A stretch of DNA of 64,000 bases from Bathymodiolus brooksi (taxonomy: Eukaryota; Mollusca; Bivalvia; Mytilida; Modiolidae): contig OY804577.1 in the NCBI GenBank assembly GCA_963680875.1, positions 102,187,906 to 102,251,905 on the forward strand, read 5' to 3'. The first letter of the stretch is position 1. Every line of letters begins with the position of its first letter. The translations under genes were made by a program, and so were the position numbers. Shown here piece after piece: positions 32,163 through 42,100 of this stretch. The notes beneath the pieces were generated by a model. The model was not told the DNA's origin, did not search any database, and saw nothing but the letters and a program-made list of their open reading frames with translations.

Positions 32163-35100
32163 ATGCTTTTTATTTGTGGGTTGTGTTTGGTATTTATTGC
32201 TTCTGCTCTTTTTATTTGTTGGTTGTGTTTGGTATTTATTGCTTCTGCTCTTTTTATTTGGTGGTTGTGTTTGGTATTTATTGCTTCTGCTCTTTTTATT
32301 TGTCGGTTGTGTTTGGTATTTATTGCTTCTGCTCTTTTTATTTGTTGGTTGTGTTTGGTATTTATTGCTTCTGCTCTTTTTATTTGTTGGTTGTGTTTGG
32401 TATTTATTGCTTCTGCTCTTTTTATTTGTTGGTTGTGTTTGGTATTTATTGCTTCTGCTCTTTTTATTTGTTGGTTGTGTTTGGTATTTATTGCTTCTGC
32501 TCTTTTTATTTGTTGGTTGTGTTTGGTATTTATTGCTTCTGCTCTTTTTATTTGTTGGTTGTGTTTGGTATTTATTGCTTCTGCTCTTTTTATTTGTTGG
32601 TTGTGTTTGGTATTTATTGCTTCTGCTCTTTTTATTTGTTGGTTGTGTTTGGTATTTATTGCTTCTGCTCTTTTTATTTGTTGGTTGTGTTTGGTATTTA
32701 TTGCTTCTGCTCTTTTTATTTGTTGGTTGTGTTTGGTATTTATTGCTTCTGCTCTTTTTATTTGTTGGTTGTGTTTGGTATTTATTGCTTCTGCTCTTTT
32801 TATTTGTTGGTTGTGTTTGGTATTTATTGCTTCTGCTCTTTTTATTTGTTGGTTGTGTTTGGTATTTATTGCTTCTGCTCTTTTTATTTGTTGGTTGTGT
32901 TTGGTATTTATTGCTTCTGCTCTTTTTATTTGTTGGTTGTGTTTGGTATTTATTGCTTCTGCTCTTTTTATTTGTGGGTTGTGTTTGGTATTTATTGCTT
33001 CTGCTCTTTTTATTTGTCGGTTGTGTTTGGTATTTATTGCTTCTGCTCTTTTTATTTGTTGGTTGTGTTTGGTATTTATTGCTTCTGCTCTTTTTATTTG
33101 TTGGTTGTGTTTGGTATTTATTGCTTCTGCTCTTTTTATTTGTTGGTTGTGTTTGGTATTTATTGCTTCTGCTCTTTTTATTTGTTGGTTGTGTTTGGTA
33201 TTTATTGCTTCTGCTCTTTTTATTTGTTGGTTGTGTTTGGTATTTATTGCTTCTGCTCTTTTTATTTGTTGGTTGTGTTTGGTATTTATTGCTTCTGCTC
33301 TTTTTATTTGTTGGTTGTGTTTGGTATTTATTGCTTCTGCTCTTTTTATTTGTTGGTTGTGTTTGGTATTTATTGCTTCTGCTCTTTTTATTTGTTGGTT
33401 GTGTTTGGTATTTATTGCTTCTGCTCTTTTTATTTGTTGGTTGTGTTTGGTATTTATTGCTTCTGCTCTTTTTATTTGTTGGTTGTGTTTGGTATTTATT
33501 GCTTCTGCTCTTTTTATTTGTTGGTTGTGTTTGGTATTTATTGCTTCTGCTCTTTTTATTTGTTGGTTGTGTTTGGTATTTATTGCTTCTGCTCTTTTTA
33601 TTTGTTGGTTGTGTTTGGTATTTATTGCTTCTGCTCTTTTTATTTGTTGGTTGTGTTTGGTATTTATTGCTTCTGCTCTTTTTATTTGTTGGTTGTGTTT
33701 GGTATTTATTGCTTCTGCTCTTTTTATTTGTTGGTTGTGTTTGGTATTTATTGCTTCTGCTCTTTTTATTTGTGGGTTGTGTTTGGTATTTATTGCTTCT
33801 GCTCTTTTTATTTGTGGGTTGTGTTTGGTATTTATTGCTTCTGCTCTTTTTATTTGTTGGTTGTGTTTGGTATTTATTGCTTCTGCTCTTTTTATTTGTG
33901 GGTTGTTTTTGGTATTTATTGCTTCTGCTCTTTTTATTTGTGGGTTGTGTTTGGTATTTATTGCTTCTGCTCTTTTTATTTGTTGGTTGTGTTTGGTATT
34001 TATTGCTTCTGCTCTTTTTATTTGTTGGTTGTGTTTGGTATTTATTGCTTCTGCTCTTTTTATTTGTTGGTTGTGTTTGGTATTTATTGCTTCTGCTCTT
34101 TTTATTTGTTGGTTGTGTTTGGTATTTATTGCTTCTGCTCTTTTTATTTGTTGGTTGTGTTTGGTATTTATTGCTTCTGCTCTTTTTATTTGTTGGTTGT
34201 GTTTGGTATTTATTGCTTCTGCTCTTTTTATTTGTTGGTTGTGTTTGGTATTTATTGCTTCTGCTCTTTTTATTTGTCGGTTGTGTTTGGTATTTATTGC
34301 TTCTGCTCTTTTTATTTGTTGGTTGTGTTTGGTATTTATTGCTTCTGCTCTTTTTATTTGTTGGTTGTGTTTGGTATTTATTGCTTCTGCTCTTTTTATT
34401 TGTTGGTTGTGTTTGGTATTTATTGCTTCTGCTCTTTTTATTTGTTGGTTGTGTTTGGTATTTATTGCTTCTGCTCTTTTTATTTGTTGGTTGTGTTTGG
34501 TATTTATTGCTTCTGCTCTTTTTATTTGTCGGTTGTGTTTGGTATTTATTGCTTCTGCTCTTTTTATTTGTTGGTTGTGTTTGGTATTTATTGCTTCTGC
34601 TCTTTTTATTTGTCGGTTGTGTTTGGTATTTATTGCTTCTGCTCTTTTTATTTGTTGGTTGTGTTTGGTATTTATTGCTTCTGCTCTTTTTATTTGTTGG
34701 TTGTGTTTGGTATTTATTGCTTCTGCTCTTTTTATTTGTTGGTTGTGTTTGGTATTTATTGCTTCTGCTCTTTTTATTTGTTGGTTGTGTTTGGTATTTA
34801 TTGCTTCTGCTCTTTTTATTTGTTGGTTGTGTTTGGTATTTATTGCTTCTGCTCTTTTTATTTGTTGGTTGTGTTTGGTATTTATTGCTTCTGCTCTTTT
34901 TATTTGTCGGTTGTGTTTGGTATTTATTGCTTCTGCTCTTTTTATTTGTTGGTTGTGTTTGGTATTTATTGCTTCTGCTCTTTTTATTTGTCGGTTGTGT
35001 TTGGTATTTATTGCTTCTGCTCTTTTTATTTGTTGGTTGTGTTTGGTATTTATTGCTTCTGCTCTTTTTATTTGTTGGTTGTGTTTGGTATTTATTGCTT

Positions 35101-36119
35101 CTGCTCTTTTTATTTGTTGGTTGTGTTTGGTATTTATTGCTTCTGCTCTTTTTATTTGTTGGTTGTGTTTGGTATTTATTGCTTCTGCTCTTTTTATTTG
35201 TTGGTTGTGTTTGGTATTTATTGCTTCTGCTCTTTTTATTTGTCGGTTGTGTTTGGTATTTATTGCTTCAGCTCTTTTTATTTGTTGGTTGTGTTTGGTA
35301 TTTATTGCTTCTGCTCTTTTTATTTGTTGGTTGTGTTTGGTATTTATTGCTTCTGCTCTTTTTATTTGTTGGTTGTGTTTGGTATTTATTGCTTCTGCTC
35401 TTTTTATTTGTGGGTTGTGTTTGGTATTTATTGCTTCTGCTCTTTTTATTTGTGGGTTGTGTTTGGTATTTATTGCTTCTGCTCTTTTTATTTGTGGGTT
35501 GTGTTTGGTATTTATTGCTTCTGCTCTTTTTATTTGTTGGTTGTGTTTGGTATTTATTGCTTCTGCTCTTTTTATTTGTTGGTTGTGTTTGGTATTTATT
35601 GCTTCTGCTCTTTTTATTTGTTGGTTGTGTTTGGTATTTATTGCTTCTGCTCTTTTTATTTGTTGGTTGTGTTTGGTATTTATTGCTTCTGCTCTTTTTA
35701 TTTGTGGGTTGTGTTTGGTATTTATTGCTTCTGCTCTTTTTATTTGTGGGTTGTGTTTGGTATTTATTGCTTCTGCTCTTTTTATTTGTGGGTTGTGTTT
35801 GGTATTTATTGCTTCTGCTCTTTTTATTTGTTGGTTGTGTTTGGTATTTATTGCTTCTGCTCTTTTTATTTGTTGGTTGTGTTTGGTATTTATTGCTTCT
35901 GCTCTTTTTATTTGTGGGTTGTGTTTGGTATTTATTGCTTCTGCTCTTTTTATTTGTGGGTTGTGTTTGGTATTTATTGCTTCTGCTCTTTTTATTTGTT
36001 GGTTGTGTTTGGTATTTATTGCTTCTGCTCTTTTTATTTGTTGGTTGTGTTTGGTATTTATTGCTTCTGCTCTTTTTATTTGTTGGTTGTGTTTGGTATT
36101 TATTGCTTTTGCTCTTTTT
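32163..36119 (+). repeat. 42-bp tandem array, 94 units
   Basis: The monomer is CTTTTTATTTGTTGGTTGTG then TTTGGTATTTATTGCTTCTG then CT. The first CTTTTT (32166) and last (36114) are 3948 bp apart, which is exactly 94 x 42. Almost all variation sits at one base, TTGT(T/G/C)GG. Rare extras include TTTGGTGG near 32260, GGTTGTTTTTGG near 33901, GCTTCAGCTC near 35268 and GCTTTTGCTC at the end. The monomer contains no TAA, TAG or TGA, so all three plus frames are open for about 1350 codons. The predicted products are hydrophobic 14-residue repeats. The minus strand has stops in every unit. Confidence 0.98.
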
Positions 36120-36730
36120 GTTGTTGTTGTTTCGTATTTACTATTTGTGTTGTTTGTATATATGTTGATACATACTTTATGTTTGTGGCAACTGAAATTA
36201 ACACTTTGGACTAATAGACTAGTTTAACCCAACGACAATATATTGAAGTGCATCTTCCAACCCAGGAAAGTGATGGTTGTTTATTTGTGTGTTAGTGTAT
36301 TTCACTTTTTGCTCTTTCTACGATTTTGCTATTGAATTTTGGAATTGGTCCGACAATGTGGTGTTTTTTGTTTTCCATTTTAATATTACGAGGTGCATGA
36401 CAACAGATAAAATGTCAAAATATAGAACACTTTTATAATATTCAATCAAGTTTATAACTTATTTTGATTCCCATTTAATAAAAGTAGAGAAATTCTTTTA
36501 AATATTCCAAGCGGAACAATATCAAAGTATTTCTTTTTCATTGCCGGTTGTTTCATAGTGGTGCCCTTGAGAGGACATTCTTTTGAAATATTAAGAAAAG
36601 GTTAGTTTATGTATAATATTGATCACGGAGTATCCGTCTTTTCATATTAAATATGGAAAGGTTAAGTTTAAATATGTCGATGTGAAAATACAAACAAACG
36701 ATACTGTAATTATGTGTCTCAAATGTATTA
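36120..36730. other. No feature recognised
   Basis: AT-rich DNA between two arrays. The first 50 bp (GTTGTTGTTGTTTCGTATTT) look like degraded T/G-rich edge of the 42-bp array. Confidence 0.45.
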
Positions 36731-37469
36731 CTCCATAAGGTGCTTCTGTATATACTCATGAGCCCTATAAGGTGTCCCTGTAGATACTCATGAGCTCCAT
36801 AAGGTGTTCCTGTAGATACTCATGAGCTCCATAAGGTGTTCCTGTAGATACTCATGAGCTCTATAAGGTGTCCCTGTAGATACTCATGAGTTCCATAAGG
36901 TGTTCCTGTAGATACTCATGAGCTCAATAAGGTGTCCCTGTAGATACTCATGAGCTCCATAAGGTGTTCCTGTAGATACTCATGAGCTCAATAAGGTGTT
37001 CCTGTAGATGCTCATGAGCTCTATAAGGTGTCCCTGTAGATACTCATGAGCTCTATAAGGTGTTCCTGTAGATACTCATGAGCTCCATAAGGTGTTCCTG
37101 TAGATACTCATGAGCTCTATAAGGTGTCCCTGTAGATACCCATGAGCTCTATAAGGTGTTCCTGTAGATACTCATGAGCTCCATACGGTGTTCCTGTAGA
37201 TACTCATGAGCTCTATAAGGTGTCCCTGTAGATACCCATGAGCTCTATAAGGTGTTCCTTTAGATACTCATGAGCTCTATAAGGTGTTCCTGTAGATACT
37301 CATGAGCTCCATAAGGTGTTCCTGTAGATACTCATGAGCTCTATAAGGTGTTGGTCCTGTAGATACTCATGAGCTCCATAAGGTGCTCCTCTAGATACTC
37401 ATGAGCTCCATAAGGTGTTCCTGTAGATACTCATGAGCTCTATAAGGTGTTCCTGTAGATACTCATGAG
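36731..37469 (+). repeat. 32-bp tandem array, 23 units
   Basis: The unit is CTGTAGATACTCATGAGCTC then CATAAGGTGTTC. Span 739 bp equals 23 x 32 plus a 3-bp insertion (GGT, near 37352). Recurrent variants are GAGCTC(C/T)ATAAGG and GGTGT(T/C)CC. The unit contains the palindromes CTCATGAG and GAGCTC. Confidence 0.95.
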
Positions 37470-37670
37470 GAGGATACTTTGCATTTTATTCCTGTACACA
37501 GGTCGTAAGAATATCAGAATTAATAAGGACTAACAGACTCCTCGTTACTACGAAGGTGTCAAACTATTTCGATTTTGAAATCGGCTTCAATCTATCTCCA
37601 TAGTGCACGATGATTTTTCTCAATATAAAACATGAGGTAGCCAATATAACAAGTACCATGAATCATGGTG

Positions 37671-37744
37671 ATACTTGATAAGTTCTGAAGGTGAATGGGT
37701 CCCAGAGTCAATCTTTGTCTTTTTGAACTCAATGATCTGATGGG
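37671..37744 (+). repeat. 74-bp direct repeat, left copy
   Basis: ATACTTGATAAGTTCTGAAG, then GTGAATGGGTCCCAGAGTCA, then ATCTTTGTCTTTTTGAACTC. A second copy lies exactly 1080 bp downstream with about three mismatches. Confidence 0.95.
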
Positions 37745-38609
37745 TATATTCAAACTAGTAGCCGAAATGCAGTCAATAAAAAGTTATTTTTAACTTCCTT
37801 GCTATTTTTAGCACGTAGTTACCGTGATGTACAACATACAACTTTTCGAATGTCATTAAAAATAAAAATTGTGCGCCAATGACATAAACAAATGTGCCAT
37901 ATTTTATTATATTGGCACTTAATTTTCACTTTATTAAATAAATAAACAACTGCTAGAACCGAATGGAATCTGTGTTGAACGATCTGATTCTGATTGCTTA
38001 GCGATCTTCTGCTTGTCGCATGTCAGCTGAGCTAAACGACGTTTCTGTGAAACTGATGAAATATACTTTATTTTTATGGATATTTATAACAACGAGCGGC
38101 TGTGACACTAATCCTGAGTAGCTTGGGAATGAGTAGTGTACCAAGCTGAACACAACAAGCCGCTGACACTTCAATTATTTTATTAATTTCTTTCACCAAA
38201 ATGAATGATTGCTAATTAAGGTTAATTGCCTTTGAATTTAATCACCTGTAATTAACTACGCAGACCATACAACAGGTGTCAAATTTTGTGATGTAATCTG
38301 TTGATTGACAGATCATACACATCGATCGATATTTTTAACAAGAGAAAGGCATAGTATAATTTTTTGTTTTTAAATTACGAAAAAGGCACGAGAGCGTTTT
38401 TGACAGTTCTGAATGTATGTCTGTATCATATTGTATGTTAACTATTGCTATATGATGATGTCTATGTTGTTATTTATTGATTATTTATTGTAATAAATTA
38501 TATAAATCTTTTTGTTTTTGAAAAACAGAAGTACAATACAGACATTAACATTTGTACAAACAAAAATACATGAAACTGAACATGCCAGGTACATGCAATC
38601 ATCACAGTT
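37745..38609. other. Unassigned sequence between direct repeats
   Basis: AT-rich DNA with no coding signal. It is bracketed by the 74-bp direct repeats. Confidence 0.45.
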
Positions 38610-38750
38610 TCGGTTCGAAAAAAATGGCTCCTAGTAAACATTTCAGCTGGCTCCTAAACTGGCTCCTGACTTTCAAAATTGGCACCTGAAAATGGCACCT
38701 GGCGGTTTATCTGGCTCCTACTTTATGGGAGCCAGAGCAGCCCCTGCATG
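38610..38750 (+). mobile_element. Probable end of a dispersed repeat (GGCTCCT-rich)
   Basis: TGGCTCCTA, TGGCTCCTG, TGGCACCTG and TGGCACCTGG recur, ending TATGGGAGCCAGAGCAGCCC. The terminal GGGAGCCA is the reverse complement of TGGCTCCC-like words in the same segment, so this end can fold. I recall similar sequence at transposon ends in bivalves. It abuts the second 74-bp repeat. Confidence 0.4.
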
Positions 38751-38824
38751 ATACTTGATAAATTCTGAAGGTGAATGGGTCCCAGAGTCAATCTTTGTCT
38801 TTTTGTACTCAATGATATGATGGG
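38751..38824 (+). repeat. 74-bp direct repeat, right copy
   Basis: Matches 37671-37744 with A/G, T/A and A/C differences and no indel. Confidence 0.95.
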
Positions 38825-38883
38825 ATCTATATTTGTTCGTTTTGTTGATATTGGTTTAATTGTTGACCACCATTTTTCATGAT

Positions 38884-39117
38884 GGGGCCGTCGTGGTCAT
38901 AATCGTATGGTAGTCGGATTTATAGCTACTTGTACAATCAGTGCCTATCACCACTAACGTCGTGAGTTCGAATCACGCTCGTGGTGAAGTGTACTCGATA
39001 CAACACTATGTGATAAAGTTTGTCAGTGACTTGCTAAAGGTTTTCACCGGCTTCTTTCACCAATAAAACTGACCGCCACGACATAATTGAAATATTTTTG
39101 AAAGTGGTGTTTGACTC
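38884..39117 (+). mobile_element. tRNA-derived SINE, near full length
   Basis: It starts GGGGCCGTCGTGGTCATAAT. It has a B-box-like GAGTTCGAATC (38964-38974) and a mollusc SINE body (GATAAAGTTTGTCAGTGACT). It ends with CAATAAAACTGACCGCCACG and ATTTTTGAAAGTGGTGTTT. The A-box is degenerate (GTGGTCATAATCGTATGG). No target duplication was found. The 65-bp satellite begins within about 25-50 bp of its 3' end. Confidence 0.75.
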
Positions 39118-39139
39118 CACAATCCTAACCCCTAACACT

Positions 39140-42100
39140 GTTTTCATGATTAAGAGAAAACAAGGTTGAACAAATGGACGTAGTAATTAAACCTTGGTAG
39201 TCTTCAGCTGTTCTATAGATGATTATGAGGTTGAACAAATGGACGAAGTATTTAAACCTTGGTAGTCTTCAGCTGTTCTATTGATGATTATGAGGATGAA
39301 CAAAGGGACGAAGTATTTAAACCTTGGTAGTCTTCAGCTGTTCTATAGATGATTATGAGGTAGAACAAAGGGACGAAGTATTTAAACCTTGGTAGTCTTC
39401 AGCTGTTCTATTGATGATTATGAGGTTGAACAAAGGGACGAAGTATTTAAACCTTGGTAGTGTTCAGCTCTTCTGTTGATGATTATGAGGTTGAACAAAG
39501 GGACGAAGTATTTAAACCTTGGTAGTCTTCAGCTGTTCTATTGATGATTATGAGGTTGAACAAAGGGACGAAGTATTTAAACATTGGTAGTCTTCAGCTG
39601 TTCTATTGATGATTATGAGGTTGAACAAAGGGACGAAGTATTTAAACCTTGGTAGTCTTCAGCTGTTCTATAGATGATTATGAGGTTGAACAAATGGACG
39701 AAGTATTTAAAACTTGGTAATCTTCAGCTGTTCTATAAATGGTTATGAGGTTGAACAAAGGGACGAATTATTTAAACCTTGGTAGTCTTCAGCTGTTCTA
39801 TTGATGATTATGAGGTAGAACAAAGGGACGAAGTATTTAAACCTTGGTAGTCTTCAGCTGTTCTATTGATGATTATCAGGTTGAACAAAGGGACGAAGTA
39901 TTTAAACCTTGGTAGTCTTCAGCTGTTCTATTGATGATTATGAGGTTGAACAAAGGGACGAAGTATTTAAACCTTGGTAGTCTTCAGCTGTTCTATTGAT
40001 GATTATGAGGTTGAACAAATGGACGAAGTATTTAAACCTTGGTAGTGTTCAGCTCTTCTGTTGATGATTATGAGGTTGAACAAAGGGACGAAATATTTAA
40101 ACCTTGGTAGTCTTCAGCTTTTCTATAGATGATTATGAGGTTGAACAAAGGGACGAAGTATTTAAACCTTGGTAGTCTTCAGCTGTTCTATTGATGATTA
40201 TGAGGTTGAACAAAGGGACGAAGTATTTAAACCTTGGTAGTCTTCAGCTGTTCTATTGATGATTATGAGGTTGAACAAAGGGACGAAGTATTTAAAGCTT
40301 GGTAGTCTTCAGCTGTTCTATTGATGATTATGAGGTTGAACAAATGGACGAAGTATTTAAACCTTGGTAGTCTTCAGCTGTTCTATAGATGATTATGAGG
40401 TAGAACAAAGGGACGAAGTATTTAAACCTTGGTAGTCTTCAGCTGTTCTATTGATGATTATGAGGTTGAACAAAGGGACGAAGTATTTAAACCTTGGTAG
40501 TGTTCAGCTCTTCTGTTGATGATTATGAGGTTGAACAAAGGGACGAAGTATTTAAACCTTGGTAGTCTTCAGCTGTTCTATTGATGATTATGAGGTTGAA
40601 CAAAGGGACGAAGTATTTAAACATTGGTAGTCTTCAGCTGTTCTATTGATGATTATGAGGTTGAACAAAGGGACGAAGTATTTAAACCTTGGTAGTCTTC
40701 AGCTGTTCTATAGATGATTATGAGGTTGAACAAATGGACGAAGTATTTAAACCTTGGTAATCTTCAGCTGTTCTATAAATGGTTATGAGGTTGAACAAAG
40801 GGACGAATTATTTAAACCTTGGTAGTCTTCAGCTGTTCTATAGATGATTATGAGGTTGAACAAAGGGACGAAGTATTTAAACCTTGGTAGTCTTCAGCTG
40901 TTCTATTGATGATTATGAGGTTGAACAAAGGGACGAAGTATTTAAACCTTGGTAGTCTTCAGCTGTTCTATTGATGATTATGAGGTTGAACAAATGGACG
41001 AAGTATTTAAACCTTGGTAGTGTTCAGCTCTTCTGTTGATGATTATGAGGTTGAACAAAGGGACGAAGTATTTAAACCTTGGTAGTCTTCAGCTTTTCTA
41101 TAGATGATTATGAGGTTGAACAAAGGGACGAAGTATTTAAACCTTGGTAGTCTTCAGCTGTTCTATTGATGATTATGAGGTTGAACAAAGGGACGAAGTA
41201 TTTAAACCTTGGTAGTCTTCAGCTGTTCTATTGATGATTATGAGGTTGAACAAAGGGACGAAGTATTTAAAGCTTGGTAGTCTTCAGCTGTTCTATTGAT
41301 GATTATGAGGTTGAACAAATGGACGAAGTATTTAAACCTTGGTAGTCTTCAGCTGTTCTATAGATGATTATGAGGTAGAACAAAGGGACGAAGTATTTAA
41401 ACCTTGGTAGTCTTCAGCTGTTCTATAGATGATTATGAGGTAGAACAAAGGGACGAAGTATTTAAACCTTGGTAGTCTTCAGCTGTTCTATAGATGATTA
41501 TGAGGTTGAACAAAGGGACGAAGTATTTAAACCTTGGTAGTCTTCAGCTGTTCTATAGAAGATTATGAGGTAGAACAAAGCGACGAAGTATTTAAACCTT
41601 GGTAGTCTTCAGCTGTTCTATTGATGATTATGAGGTTGAACAAATCGACGAAGTATTTAAACCTTGGTAGTCTTCAGCTGTTCTATAGATGATTATGAGG
41701 ATGAACAAAGGGACGAAGTATTTAAACCTTGGTAGTCTTCAGCTGTTCTATTGATGATTATGAGGTTGAACAAAGGGACGAAGTATTTAAACCTTGGTAG
41801 TGTTCAGCTCTTCTGTTGATGATTATGAGGTTGAACAAAGGGACGAAGTATTTAAACCTTGGTAGTCTTCAGCTGTTCTATTGATGATTATCAGGTTGAA
41901 CAAAGGGACGAAGTATTTAAACCTTGGTAGTCTTCAGCTGTTCTATTGATGATTATGAGGTTGAACAAAGGGACGAAGTATTTAAACCTTGGTAGTCTTC
42001 AGCTGTTCTATAGATGATTATGAGGTTGAACAAAGGGACGAAGTATTTAAACCTTGGTAGTCTTCAGCTGTTCTATTGATGATTATGAGGTTGAACAAAG

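Noticed and set aside
32138..36227. A gene for a giant repetitive membrane protein (three overlapping frames of about 1350 codons)
   Set aside because: All three frames are open because the 42-bp monomer lacks stop trinucleotides. No frame is favoured and the variable base changes residues freely.
38884..39117. A functional tRNA gene
   Set aside because: The B-box-like sequence belongs to a SINE. The A box is degenerate and no cloverleaf with an anticodon arm can be drawn.
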